The position numbers were made by a program, and so were the translations under genes. The notes under the pieces were generated by a model. It worked only from the letters and a program-made list of their open reading frames with translations. It did no database searches and was not told the origin of the DNA. This document shows positions 48,201 to 59,745 of a stretch of DNA of 64,000 nt, in pieces (positions within the stretch are counted from its first letter, which is position 1; each line of letters begins with the position of its first letter). Source of the stretch: Rachycentron canadum (taxonomy: Eukaryota; Chordata; Actinopteri; Carangiformes; Rachycentridae); NCBI GenBank assembly GCA_038496675.1, contig CM076651.1, forward strand, positions 25,746,148-25,810,147, given 5' to 3'.

Positions 48201-48897
48201 TGAGGCAGCAGGGCGACAGTGAGGGAGATCATCGCTGCTGGAAAACATCTGACCCGTCGAGGTGTCACACAGCAACACCAGATTCATGCGCATGCATATT
48301 TGGCGGGACCTATCACATAATTTGCACTCACAGTCTGCGTGAAAGTGACATGTGATTCACTGAGGCAGCAGATAGTCATGTAATTGGTATGTGGAGCCGC
48401 TGGCTTATCATACTTCATGACTGTGGTGCAGTCCTATTACCCTTTCAAATAGGTTAAAAAAACTAAAATAAAACTATGGAAAAGAGGCTCTGTCTTATAA
48501 TCAATGCAGTATATGCCACTACACAACTTTTGAGGAAGTGAAAAGCAACAGAATGAAATAAGAGAAAGGATGAAAATAACACCCAGGCAGAGGACCATCT
48601 GATATCTTAATGAAATCCCAATTTAATTAGGCTTTCTTGTAGCCTAATACAAACTGGATGAGTTTCTCTAAAATGCTTAATTAAAAAAACAGGTGCATTT
48701 ACCAAAGTGCATGAGCAGATTATTAATGGACGACGGCTGTTGTGCTTCAGAAGACGAGTGAACTGCTCCGTTCAGGACAGTTGGACTACATGTTCGATAA
48801 CATGCATGTGTCTCGACAAAGCTCCTGACATGAAAGGGCTCCTGATGATGAAACGTTCAGATCCACTTGTGTGGGTTCGTTAAACAGTGGCCTCCTC

Positions 48898-48937
48898 GAT
48901 GAAGATGAAGATGAAGATGAAGATGATGACGACGACG
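48898..48937. repeat. (GATGAA)n grading into (GAC)n
   Basis: Four GATGAA units, then GATGAT and three GAC units. On the minus strand this encodes a run of serines or histidine/leucine in chance frames and is not coding. Confidence 0.93.
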
Positions 48938-49920
48938 CCTGGTGACTTTGGTTCCAGCAGGTCAAACATTTCCGTGACTCTTGTCTACAGTACATCTAAT
49001 GGATGGATGAGTAAAAACTTTGGTACCTGTTCCTCCTCATCACGTTGTTGGTACCTGAGGATCTGAGGATCAGTCCTGACCTTTAGTCGCCTGAGCTGGT
49101 CAAAAAAGACTCGTGATCACTGATCAGGAAGGTTCCAGGAAGCAGCAGCCGCGATAAGACCTGCTTCCTATCTTATCTCCTTCACGTGGAAACACTGGAC
49201 TTCCCTTTACAAAAGGAAAGGAGAAAAGGCTGTCTCACAATTCCTATAACATTTAAAGTGACGCACTATTGTAGTTTCACCGGCTGTAGAAACTTGTGGA
49301 AATATTTGAAAGTTTCTTTCAAATCTGTCCATTTCATTAAATCTCCTCCCCTTGTTGCTGATTGCAAATAAAATTGCACTTAACTAATGTATAAAATCGT
49401 CCATGTTGCCCCAGTATCATTTATTCTGATGCCTTGCTCAGTTTCTTATTTTTATTTACTTCATTTCCCAGCTCATCCTTCTCTACTTGTGGATTCCTAG
49501 CATGTTATATTATTTCAAAATTTCAATCTTGTTTTCTTTCTTTCTGTGGATATGAAAGGAGAACCTATCATGTGTTATAAATAAAGTTATAAAAAAAGCC
49601 TTGTTTGTCAGATTCGCTCCTCAGCGCGGTTGTGTTTTCTTAAGTCCTCATGAATTCTCCCTCACATCCGTCCTTGACCTCACAATGTTTTCACTCTGCT
49701 TTGTTGCCTCTGTGTATTGTCGTTACTAAATCGCTGCCAGCAGAGAGTTTTGTGATTCAAATCTGTTTGTAAAACTTGCAGATAATTTTGTTTCAACTAT
49801 TATAGAAGTTTGAAATCCTGATGAAAATGACTGTGTTGTGTTGTGTTACTCCACTTTCCCTTAAACTAGTTTGGGGTTGTGAAACTAATGACAGTGGGGG
49901 ATCATCTTATTTTATCTTTA
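48938..49920. other. Anonymous non-coding stretch
   Basis: No gene was recognised. An AATAAAG word followed by TTATAAAAAAAG near 49577-49600 looks like a polyadenylation context and could be the end of an old retroposon or processed copy. Confidence 0.4.
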
Positions 49921-49921
49921 T

Positions 49922-49990
49922 GAAATAAGATAAGATAAGACAAGATAAGACAAGATAAGATAAGATAAGATATCTTATCTTGTCTTATCT
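49922..49990. repeat. (GATAA)n array ending in a palindrome
   Basis: Pentamer units GATAA/GACAA run from about 49926 to 49970, then the sequence turns over into the complementary TTATC units. Positions 49953-49971 and 49972-49990 pair over 19 bp with a single mismatch and no loop. Every unit contains AGATAA, the GATA-factor consensus, on one strand or the other. Confidence 0.92.
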
Positions 49991-51540
49991 CGATCTTAAG
50001 TATTGTGCACAGACATTCATGTTCTCCACAGAATCAAAGTAACTTTGGTGAACACATGCCTTTTCATCTAGTGCCTCAGCTGTGCTGTATATCCAGGGCC
50101 GGTTAGCAAAGGTATGCTAAAACGCTAAATCACAGCGGTGACCATGGTAAACACAAGCAGAGATGTAATGTGGCTGTGGATTTGTCATATTGAGATCTGC
50201 CTGAAGCGTCACTGACAGTTGGACAGTTGCTTTAATAGTGTACACAGGGTTCAGTTCTTCTGTTCAGCTGGTTCAGCTGGTTGGAGGCTCAGTTCACCAA
50301 CAGCAGCTCCTGCAGCACAGTCCTGTTTTCAGTCAGTCAAGATCCTCAGTCTTGTGTCTTTGGTGTGTGTGAGTGAGGGTGAGGGTTAGGATTAATAATA
50401 ATTAATGTATTAGTAATTTATTGCAGCACCTCCTGTCACACACAGAGAGAATAGGACAGACAGGTTCCCCATGCCCACTCCATGCACCCTGGGCAGATTG
50501 GATCGTGATCCAACACTGAGAGAGAAAAGAGTAAATGCAACCAAAAAGCATTATTGCTGGATGGACTGTATCAGCAGGGCGCGGGCTAAGGCGTTTTCGA
50601 TGCTTGCGATTATCTAGACGGCATATTGCACGACTGTATGTAGCCTGGTGTGAGTGCCAGCACGACGAGCAAAACTTTGGTCTCATTGGTTGAACTGTTA
50701 ACTGGCACGTTGTCAAATAACTTGCGGTAGCTTAGCACCACCTGCTGGACTGGACCAGTACTGGACTAATCGGGCTTTACTCGGCACAATCAGAGACCTA
50801 CAGAGACCACAGTGTCAAAGTATTTGTCTCAAATTGAACCTAGATATAGTCAGGAAATGAGACACATACGCAACTAAGTTTTCGAAAGAAATTCTCAGGG
50901 TCCGGAAAGAAATTCTGACCAAAGATGGACAATGATCAGTCCCAGGCGGCTGTTATCGTCTTCAAATGGGTGGCGTCATGGAGAGCTTCATTAAAAACAG
51001 TGAAAACATGCCTCATGCATTCGGGCAGTCATATATGGTTTAAGAGTCTGCATCGCAGGAAGTTGTCCAGACCATCGCTTATCTGTTTTTTTTTTTTTTT
51101 TACATGAAAGGATCTCAGTCAGGAGCCTCACCCACAGACTCCTCATTTATATTCCTTTTGCTTTCAAACTGATACACTGACAGGAGGTCTCTGGGCTGTT
51201 CGGACCTCCTGCTGCGTACTTCCACCGGGGTTGGTTGGACGGATCCACAGCCTAATTTGGTCTCGGGAGGTGTGTTATTAAACCATTAGTGAAAACTGGG
51301 TGTGTATGATTGGTATTGGTTATAAGTTTGGCTGAAAGGATGAGAATATTCCTCTGGTTGGTGTGAGATACTGCAGTGTCTCTTTGTCTCCTGGTTTCTT
51401 TAGTCTCTCACTTTCTGTGATTCATATATCTTTGTTCTTATTATTGGTAAAGGACACACTAGACTCCACAGCAAAGGACGACTGAAACCTCATTGTGAAA
51501 ATACAGTGAATTATTCATACACTGCTTCAGAAATATAGTA
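49991..51540. other. Anonymous non-coding stretch
   Basis: No gene was recognised. A 104-codon minus frame at 50402-50716 matches no family. T16 lies at 51086-51101. Confidence 0.45.
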
Positions 51541-52506
51541 CAATGGCCCCAGAAAGTCTTCAGAACCTGTCACTTGTTCATTCCTTTTGTTGGGGATGAA
51601 ATTGTAAATTGATAGTGTTGCCTCTCAATCTACGTTCAGTCACCCACAATGACAACGTGAAAATGTGTTTTTAGAAATGTTTGCAAATTTCTGAAAATTT
51701 TTGGGCAGGTCCCTAGAAGCTCTGCACACCCGGATTTGGCCATTTTGAGCTGTTTGTTTCGGACAGGTCCTCTCGAGCTTCGTCAGAGTGGATGGGATTT
51801 ATCCATAAACCGCCATCTTCAGAAGTTTTATGGTTCTCTCTGGAGCTTTCTATCTGGATTTAGCTGCATTCCTCCTTCCCTCACAGCATCATACTACCAC
51901 CACCATCCTGCTCAGTAGGGGCGGTATTGGCCAGGTGATGGGCGGAGCCCGGTGTTTTGCAGAGGTTCTGTCCAAAGGGCTCAGTTCATGTCTCATCAAA
52001 TCAGAGCATCTTTTTCCTCATGCTCTCAGAGTCCTTTAAATGCTGTCTGACAAACTTCAAGCAGGCTGTCATATGCCTTTTACTCAAAGTGGCTTCCATC
52101 TGGCCACTCTACCATGAAGACCCGGCTGATGGAGCGCTGCTGAGATGAACACTCAAAACTTTAGAAATGGTTTTATACCCTAGCCCTGATCTTTTTATCG
52201 GTCTACACTTTCTTGACCTGGCCTCTGTACTGACATGCACTGTCAAGTGTGGGGTCTCAAATACACAGGTGTAAATCAGTTCAATTTAGCACAGGTGAAC
52301 AGGTTCTGGACCCATGTCAAAGTTAATTAAAGCAATAGGGATCCCTGACCACAATATGGAGCCACAGTAAAGGGTTTAAATTATAAATGAGAGATATCAG
52401 TTTTTTTTTTTATTCTGTGCATTTTACATTTAATTTTATGACAGAATGCATTATTATGAAATGAATTCAAAAAGTGAGAGGGTCTGAATACTTTCTGAAA
52501 CCATTG
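51541..52506 (-). mobile_element. Tc1-like DNA transposon, both ends present, internally deleted
   Basis: The left end begins CAATGGCCCCAGAAAGTCTT and the right end, read on the minus strand, begins CAATGGTTTCAGAAAGTATT. Over 29 bp the two ends agree at 23 positions. A TA dinucleotide sits immediately outside each end (51539-51540 and 52507-52508), which is the target duplication of the Tc1/mariner superfamily. The element is about 966 bp, against about 1.6 kb for full-length fish relatives, and the interior keeps only part of a minus-strand transposase gene. It is non-autonomous but structurally complete at its ends. Confidence 0.88.
51700..52240 (-). pseudogene. Broken Tc1-like transposase
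   Basis: The minus strand reads in pieces like a Tc1 transposase. LHGRVARWKPL lies near 52092-52125 and ends at a stop. In the next frame, SKRHMTACLKFVRQHLKD is followed by SESMRKKML, a stop and FDET near 51995-52090. FDET would hold the first catalytic aspartate of the DDE triad. The following catalytic core is mostly lost, and only a short C-terminal-like piece is left near 51750. At least one frameshift and several stops make it inactive. The N-terminal end lies near 52240, next to the right terminus. Confidence 0.8.
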
Positions 52507-52992
52507 TACATGTATAACCTACCATTTCCATATTATATATATTCAGTATTTCCACTGAGACGTGAGTGAGTGGCACAGAGCTCGACTGAGAACGGAGCTG
52601 ACATTAAAACCAAAGTTTGTTCTGCTCAGCCACTCATACACATCTGGAGTAATTTCAAAAGGAAGCTGCAGGAAACAGCAAAAAAACAGCAGATCGAGGA
52701 TCAGGGGGAAAATGGGGCTGAAATGTTGAGGCCTGGATGTAGAGATATTTGAACCAACACCAACAGGACCTCTCTGCTGCCACACTACAGCTCACAATCC
52801 GAAGTCTGTCATTATCAAAGCTGATATTTATTTGACTTTACTTTAAATTCAGTTTTGCAAACACAAACACACTCACAGAGCACGATGCTGCTTACCATAC
52901 GCAGCTGTGAGTGAACGTGTAGCCGACTCTTTTGTGTAGGTCAGCTTCTCTTGGCGACTTCATGTCACTTCAAAGTTTGATGCAGGATTCAC

Positions 52993-53029
52993 GCGCACAC
53001 ACACACACACACGCACGCACACACACACA
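52993..53029. repeat. (CA)n microsatellite with CG interruptions
   Basis: CA units with ACGCACGC interruptions; mixed CA/CG alternation favours left-handed Z-DNA. Confidence 0.93.
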
Positions 53030-53192
53030 GTGGCAGACACAGGCCCCTTTTAAAGTAGGACAAGAGAGCACGAGGCCGCCCTTTCATATTATGCAGGCAG
53101 CTCTCAGACCCCAGCAATAGTGTACAGAGCACCCATGGGACCCTATTACCAGTGACACCACTAGACTCCATAACCTGAAAGCAACATGCAGT

Positions 53193-53440
53193 GACGGAGA
53201 GAGAGCATTACAGAAAAAGGCGATCCAGACGAAAAGCAAAGTAGAAAGAATGAGGAAGCAGGGAAATGAGGGGAAAATAGCCACGGGGCTGAAAAAGAGT
53301 ATGGGATGGCGTGATGAAATAGAGAGAGGAAGAGGGGAAGAAGGGACGCCGGTGGAGGACTCATTGAGTGAACAACAGAGATAGAGAGAGACAGGGAGAG
53401 GGATGGATGGAGGTCAGAAAAAGAACAAGTATGGATAATT
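53193..53440. repeat. Purine-rich low-complexity stretch
   Basis: Roughly 250 bp with A and G strongly dominant on the plus strand (for example GAGAGAGGAAGAGGGGAAGAA). Minus-strand frames across it are pyrimidine-derived Ser/Leu/Phe-rich artefacts. Confidence 0.8.
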
Positions 53441-54718
53441 CAAGATGAAATGGTTCTGGAAAAAAAAAAACAGCTTTTGGTTAAGAACAAATTCAGATGT
53501 GACTGCAATGGGAAATGAAATGATTCCCGTTCAAGCCTCCTGTAACGTTGGATCGTTGTTTTTCTTTAGCAAATTGCAGCACTTTCTTCTTTTCTTACTG
53601 TTTCTAAAGTCAACCCCACGTCATTACACAGAGAGCAGAGACACAGTCAACTTTAATTGAAGATAATTCTCACGTATTCTGCTATTCCTCATCATTTTCC
53701 ACGCAGATCAGCGTGCTGTAATTACTGTATTTCTTTCCATTCCTTTCAATTTCCTATCACTGGCTTTTTGACACACACATGCCCTATAGTGTGTGTGTGC
53801 ATTTGGGTGCATGTTTGTGTCTCACATGGTGTATAATTGCGTTCTTTTTCACTTCTGTAGCTCCAGTGTCTTTAGGTCTGTCTGAACATGTCATTAGGCA
53901 TCTGTCAAGGTCTGACTGCGTGTTTTCTGCAAGTGCTCGGAAAGCGTGTGCGCTCTCGTGTGTAACTAGCGTGGCGGCAGCTGCGGCGGTAGCTTTTCCT
54001 CCACATAATTGTGTACAGTTGTTGAGACAGTCATTACTGTGACAGATGAGCCGGAGCTCGTAGTAGTTTTTTCTCTTCCCTCAACAGGCAGATGTCTCCT
54101 CTTGATCTCCGTCTGTTGCCTTTTGTCTCGCCACGCAAAGTGTTTGGCGGGATATTCTCCGAGTCAATTAGCTAACGAGCAGCTAACGAGGAGATAAGGC
54201 CAATTAAGATAATAGTGATTGTGATGATGGTAATTATGACAATGAGATTGGTGAGCCACCAGGTCAGCTTCAGGGAGAGGCAAAGTAGGCATGGATGAGA
54301 AGTAGAAAAAACACCTCCCCTAAAAAAAAAAAAAACAACACACACAAAAAAAATAAGTGGTATAATTGCAATAGCGTGCAATTAAGAAGAGACGCCAAAC
54401 ATCTTTTCAGTGTTTGAAGAGCTGATGGTGTTCGCATCCACTTTGACGAGGGAGAGCTGCACACATTTTGCACGTGGTGACAGATTTCAAGCTGCACAAA
54501 ACAAAGCTGAGCAATTATCCAGGAAATGTGTGCAAACAAAACACAGACGGGTTAAAACCAATCAGGCGCACGTTAATTTGTCGAGTCCATTCTGTAGAAA
54601 GGAGAAAGGAGTTTCTCCTTCTATGCGCTGACTTTGCTGTGACTGACAGCAGTGGTCCGTGTATCGGCCTGGTGACGGAGGTGTTAAAGTGCCTCAGGAG
54701 ACGCTGGGAGGGGAGTTT

Positions 54719-54755
54719 GTGCGCGCGTGTGTGTGTGTGTGTGTGTGTGTGCGTG
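54719..54755. repeat. (GC)(GT)n microsatellite
   Basis: GTGCGCGCG leading into about 12 GT units and ending GCGTGC; alternating purine-pyrimidine throughout. Confidence 0.93.
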
Positions 54756-55840
54756 CCTGAGGGCATTGAATCAGTGTTCCCCACAGGGTAATAAATGAAT
54801 TGATAATTTCTTTTCTTGCATCCACCAACAAACACACATAAAGAGCTCCAATAGAAAACAAAGAGCTTCTCTGTAGGACGGCCTCATTCACATAGTAGAA
54901 GCTTATTTAAACAGTATTCAGAAAAAAAAAAAATGGTTTTAGTATCTGGCATCAACTCCACTGCTTTGAGCTAATACACATACACACACACTGACCTCTG
55001 ACCTCTCTCAGCTACGGGAAGTCACAGTAAGAGGTTAGAAACTGAATATGTCGAATGCTCATGAAATACATAATAGTGAAAAAACGATTCTCTTTTTATT
55101 TTCTTCCTCTTTCAGTTATTTATTTATTTTTTTTATTTTCCACACCTCTCACTTGTCTTCACAGCTTGAGTTTGGCCAACCCTCCCAACCCTTGTGCCGC
55201 AGTCCCAGTGACGGGGCCACGACCCCTCACTGGCTTCCTACTCACTAATACTGCCTCACGAGCCAACTGTAATAAACATAAATGAACTGTTCCAATTGTT
55301 GGAATTTAATGCTGTCAAGTCACTGGTTTGCTGAAAGTGGCTTTTTCTCCTGAAAAGGCGTCATTACCCTAAGCTTTTGCCATCAGTGTAAATGCAAGGC
55401 ACTTGCCAGTTAATCGGAGGATAAGAATAGTCAATTGCAGATTGCAGGATGTTAATTTGCCAGGTAATTATAGCTGTAATTAGTAGTGGCAGGTAAATCA
55501 TTGGAGATTTTAGTTCTCGGCTTGCAGGTTGAGGATGGTGATCAGGGACAGAGGAAAAGGAAATAAAATCCCAGGTCTGATACAGATTTTTAAAGTGGAG
55601 GGTGCTGTTTGACAAAAGACCATTGTCTCCCCGAGTGATATCCTTCTCTGCTCTGCAATTAGACTCTTTGCCATTTTATCACATGTATGATTCCACCTGT
55701 TGGTATGAACTCACTTCATCCTCCTTTTTAGCTGTTGCCGGTGGAAGCATTGATCCATCCTCCAAGATAAAATCATAGAAGAACACGTGGGGTTGAATAT
55801 AGATGTGTGTGTAGTGTAAGCTACACAACTGTCGACTCTC

Positions 55841-56170
55841 CCTGACGTCACCCATCGGTCTGTGAGCTGCTGCTTTCAAGCCTCCAGTTTATCGTTTGTC
55901 CGTCGGCCATCTTGGTTTTTTGAAACCAGAAGAAACCATATGTGGAGGAGAAGGTGGAGCTGAGGAGGAGTGAGGGGTGGAGCTGACCTGCTCTGTACTC
56001 TATCCTGATTGGGTGGTTCAGTCTGTCAATCACAGTGAGACTTAAATCTTGAGACTGAGACCATAAACTCATTAGGAAAACGTTTACTGAGCTAATAAAT
56101 CAAGGGAGAAGTAGGGACATTTTCCCATAGACTTCAATACAATCTGACTTCTTTAACAACCAGTGGAGTC
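55841..56170 (-). repeat. Dispersed family A, copy D (reverse)
   Basis: Read on the minus strand it has the core from CTCCACTGG and TTGTTAAAGAAGTCAG through TTTATGGTCTCAGTCTC, then a central AATCAGGATAGAGTACAG and GGTCAGCTCCACCCC segment. The tail follows with AAACCAAGATGGCCGACGG, ACTGGAGGCTTGAAAGCAGC and GACCGATGGGTGACGTC. It supplies the join between core and tail that copy E lacks. It is truncated at the head: the GACCATCAGGGGGCG phrase is missing and the copy ends at GTGGAGTC, 56170. Confidence 0.8.
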
Positions 56171-58617
56171 TTAAATATAGCTTTAAAAACATATATTTTA
56201 AAAATATAATCTTGTATAAGTGCTGACACTGCTGACTGAGACTGCTCAGTAAACAGCTGCAAATGCTAATGTTGGCTATGTAGCAACAGCAAAAACTTAC
56301 ACATGGCTCCTTTGACCAATTCAGGCAAAGTCAAATATTTGTGTCAACTCACTAACATCAGTGAACGAGCTGGTCCCCAAAATTACTGTCAAAGCATTTT
56401 AATACCTTATATGACGACACAAGACATGACACCTCGCTGCTGCTCCGTATTTTATTGTGTTAAGTGTTACAGGACTAGTGACAAATTCAAATGTCTTCCC
56501 TGCACAGACACTTAAAATGTTGATTTCCGTGTGTTTTTATGGAGACAATACAGCAGCCAAATTAAATTCAGGACGAATGTCAGAAGACGGCGAAGGACTC
56601 TGAGGTTGGCGCTCGCCTGTGATGCCACATCTAATCTAAGAACTCTGCAGAAGTACAGTTCCTAGCAATAAATTGGATGAATCATTTTGTGGTCGATGGT
56701 GCAGAAAGACAAACAATAACAACGCAAAAAGAAAAAAAAAAAAAAAAACTACAACGCACGTCAAGTACAGAAGACGGAGAGGGCCGTAAAAGTTCTCCAA
56801 AGAAGATAAGTGAGATCTTTTCAACACGGTGGCTTCAATTTTCTCACATTCATAAAAAAACTGATGAGATTCAGAGCAATGCATATTTATGTAAATGCCT
56901 GTGATGTAAAAGGACGGGGAAATGCACAGATCTTTTTTTTTTTTTTTTTTTTATCAACAGGTAAGAAAAGGACTGCACAACAGAAATTCCCAGTTTGTGA
57001 GGATCCAATAAAATGTGAAAAAGGTAAAGTTCAACTCCTTCAGGTGCTGTTTCTCCGCAGCGATTATCGTCCTCCTGCACGCTCTGATGGCAGAAGCAGA
57101 TAGACAGCCTCTGCCTTGTATGTTTACTGCCAATATTGCTTTTAAATAGATGCTGTCCTTCAAGGCTCCTGAGGATGGCCCTGACATTTCAAGGGAACAT
57201 TTTCTGAAAGATGGCGTCTTTATTGTGATGTCTATTAAAAGTGACAACAACAGCTCACATTTACTGGCTTCTCCTTAGAAGTGTTTGTCTTTGACCTGCT
57301 GTATTTTACTTTCACCCCTGATTTTGGGGCCTTTTTATGAACATTGCTTCGCCTGGGGAGACTGGAAATTTTGTGGGGAAGTAACTTGGCGAGAGTGAAA
57401 TAAATTAGATTTGAGTTTTTATAAAAACCAAAAATCGCTGACCAACCAGCAAAATATAGGGTATATAAATATAAAAATATAAATATATCAAAATCTGCTG
57501 TCTGAGAGTGAACATTGTTTTATTTTGTAGGGACAGTTGACTGCAAATTATTACATTCTCAATCAGTGGGGAGCTTCCTTCTCTTTTCCCCTCGACTTGT
57601 GGAAAAAAAACCATCATATAGATGAAAAGGTGCCACTTTGCATCCCAGAAAGAATCCTCACTTTAGGCGATCAAACATGTCAGTCAGAATTAGCTGCGCA
57701 GGAAACCAAGGGAGAGCAAATGACAGTCACTTACCTTCCAGCTTCCCATCATGCAACAAACTCCCTGCTCTCCTCACTGTTTCTCTCCTCTCTGCTCATT
57801 TCAGAGCAAATAGACTCTAAAGACAAGCTCTTATCTCATCCTTTAAAACCTTGGTGTAATTGTCCTCTTTTGCTCTAAGATGGGAGTTCACACCTCTTCT
57901 TTCACATCTTGCTTCTTTTATGTGTCTGATGTAGTGGTGAATCACACTCAGCCATCTTTTATGCCCCCCCTTAATAGACACTCATGGTAATTGCGCCGTT
58001 AACTTTGGGGACTTCTGGCACGGATGCTCATGAAAGACTGGGCCTGTGTTTTGGGGATTGGATGAAATTGAATGGTGCGGCTATTTTGGGCTTCAACTGC
58101 TGTAATAATGATATGCAAAGGAGAGGGGAGCTTGGTATTGCATATATTACACGACAGTTTCCAGTTTCACTCAAGTGCTGTCACATAACTGCGTTCCCGA
58201 AGAAATAGATACTTCAGAGGTTTTTGTGTAAATTCAGATGAGGCAGCGAGACAGTAGCTTTATCGTGGCCTGAAATTAAATAAATAAAAATCAAGGAAAT
58301 GTTGGCACAAGAATGCCAGCGTTTCAGAAGAGCGATGAAAGTAGTATCCTCTGGCATCCGGAGCGTTCAGAGCTCATATACAGCGGCCCCAGTCCTGCTA
58401 TGTGACAGTAGCAGGCGCACACTCCCTGGAATACCAAGCAGACTCTGATTTAAACAGCAGGTTTCTCTAACTCAACGTGAAATGGCCAATCCCCAACCCC
58501 TGTGCCCCTGCTTTTCTGCCCCATGCTGGGGGTTAAATGGCTTTAACTTGAGGGGCAAAAAGGCAGGATGGACGTGAGGTGAGTCGGAGGGTGCAGGAGA
58601 TTATTGGCAAGGAGCTT
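56171..58617. other. Anonymous non-coding stretch, partly CNE-like
   Basis: No gene was recognised. T20 lies at 56933-56952, followed by an acceptor-like ATCAACAG and a GTAAGAAAAG directly behind it. The 113-codon frame at 57537-57878 matches no family. The part at 57980-58200 (GATGCTCATGAAAGACTGGG, ATGATATGCAAAGGAGAGG) is a candidate conserved non-coding element. Confidence 0.4.
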
Positions 58618-58669
58618 GGGGTTGGGGTGGGTGCAGTTTGTGGGTGCACGGTGGTGGTGGTGGTGGTGG
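58618..58669 (+). repeat. G-rich tract and (GTG)n
   Basis: GGGG-TT-GGGG-T-GGG followed ten bases later by another GGG (58618-58644) is an extended-loop quadruplex candidate. A (GTG)6-7 run follows at 58650-58669. Confidence 0.85.
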
Positions 58670-59425
58670 CGGTTGTTGAGGCTGAAGCGCTGGTCAGGCA
58701 GAGCCGCCTGGTTGTCTGGAGTGACCCACCGCCGTGGACGATGCACCGCCGGCTAATTTCATCCTCCACTGAGCAGGAGAGCAAAGGGGAGCGGGCTGTC
58801 CTCCGAGGCCCACGTCAAGCCCCCTCTTATAGGCTTGGGATTGACATGCTTCCCTGAGGGCTGTCGGGTGCTGGTGGAGGTGGGAGGGCGGAGGCAATGA
58901 AGCAACATGGTGGGTTGGGAGTGACGAGGAGGAGCAGAGGAGGTTGATGAGAGAGACTGACTCACTGAGACTGCCTGTGGAAGAGACAGCCGATGGATAA
59001 CTGGGAATAAGAGTCTGTTTTAGTGGATGAGGATGTTGGTAGTCAAAGGAGGAAAGAAGGTGGATTAGAAAGGCAGACTTCGGTCGTCAGTCAGCTGTTT
59101 CTCTGTCAGTGCTGTGGGTTGGGCCTGAATGCTCAAAGAACATGACATGGCAGAATTGAAAATTTTCACATTAGAAAAATTTTAACTCGGGTTTTCATAA
59201 AGTCACTGGTTATTCTATTCCACACCGTCGTTTCTGAAATACTGTATAATTTGGTCTTGCCAAATAATAGCTGGTGGCCAATGTGAACAACAATCAGCAC
59301 CCTCAGTACAGCAACAGACTCCGATCATCGTGTTCTCAACAGTTAAGTTAACATTAACATTAAGTGAATTTTCTGTTCAAAAGAGAAACTATCACATCAC
59401 TGTGCTTTATGCAAGGCTAGCCACG
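58670..59425. other. Anonymous GC-moderate non-coding stretch
   Basis: No gene was recognised. Overlapping frames on both strands at 58533-58965 reflect GC-rich composition and low stop density. Confidence 0.45.
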
Positions 59426-59745
59426 ACAGACTGTATTTACAAATAGACTTGGATTCCACCTCTGTGAAATGAAACTGATGCTGAAGAGCCTCAAACCTTT
59501 GTTCTCTCTGATGACCATCAGGGGGCGACTCCACTGGTTGTTAAAGAAGTCAGATTGTATTGAAGTCTATGGGAAAATGTCCCTACTTCTCCCTTGATTT
59601 ATTAGCTCAGTAAACGTTTTCCTAATGAGTTTATGGTCTCAGTCTCTAGTTTCAAGTCTTCAATACAACATGATGTTCATTTTTTTAATGATGGTCCATT
59701 TAGAGGAAAAAGAAGACAGAGCAGGTCACTGCTCAGACTAACAGA
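59426..59745 (+). repeat. Dispersed family A, copy E
   Basis: The head has AGACTGTATTTACAAATAGAC and GCTGAAGAGCCTCAAACC. The core, from GACCATCAGGGGGCGACTCC near 59513 to about 59690, matches copy A at almost every position over about 160 bp, with a one-base length difference in the TTCTCCCTTGA word. The tail is missing or replaced after TAGAGGAAAAAGAAG. This near identity points to recent spread of the family. Confidence 0.8.

Larger units (their letters stand above)
43418..48897. other. Anonymous non-coding stretch with simple repeats
   Basis: No gene was established. T19 lies at 43866-43884, (CA)n at 44308-44334, T28 at 45209-45236. A very strong acceptor-like CCCCCCCTGCAG ends at about 46879 but lacks a good donor. 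The 90-codon minus frame at 47425-47697 runs into a donor-like GTAAGCAC but is unrecognised. The 46080-46200 segment is locally CpG-rich. Confidence 0.4.
52507..55840. other. Anonymous non-coding stretch with simple repeats
   Basis: No gene was recognised. Simple sequence: (CA)n with CG interruptions 52993-53029, purine-rich 53193-53440, (GT)n 54719-54755. A tandem AGCTAACGAG word sits near 54170-54190. The part at 55420-55500 holds TAATTATAGCTGTAATTA, two TAATTA words six bases apart, in non-repetitive sequence and is a candidate conserved element. Confidence 0.4.

Noticed and set aside
48786..48995. Poly-serine frame on the minus strand
   Set aside because: Encoded by the (GATGAA)n/(GAC)n microsatellite.
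53161..53364. Overlapping minus-strand frames rich in Phe, Ser and Leu that look like membrane segments
   Set aside because: Caused by a purine-rich plus strand; low-complexity.
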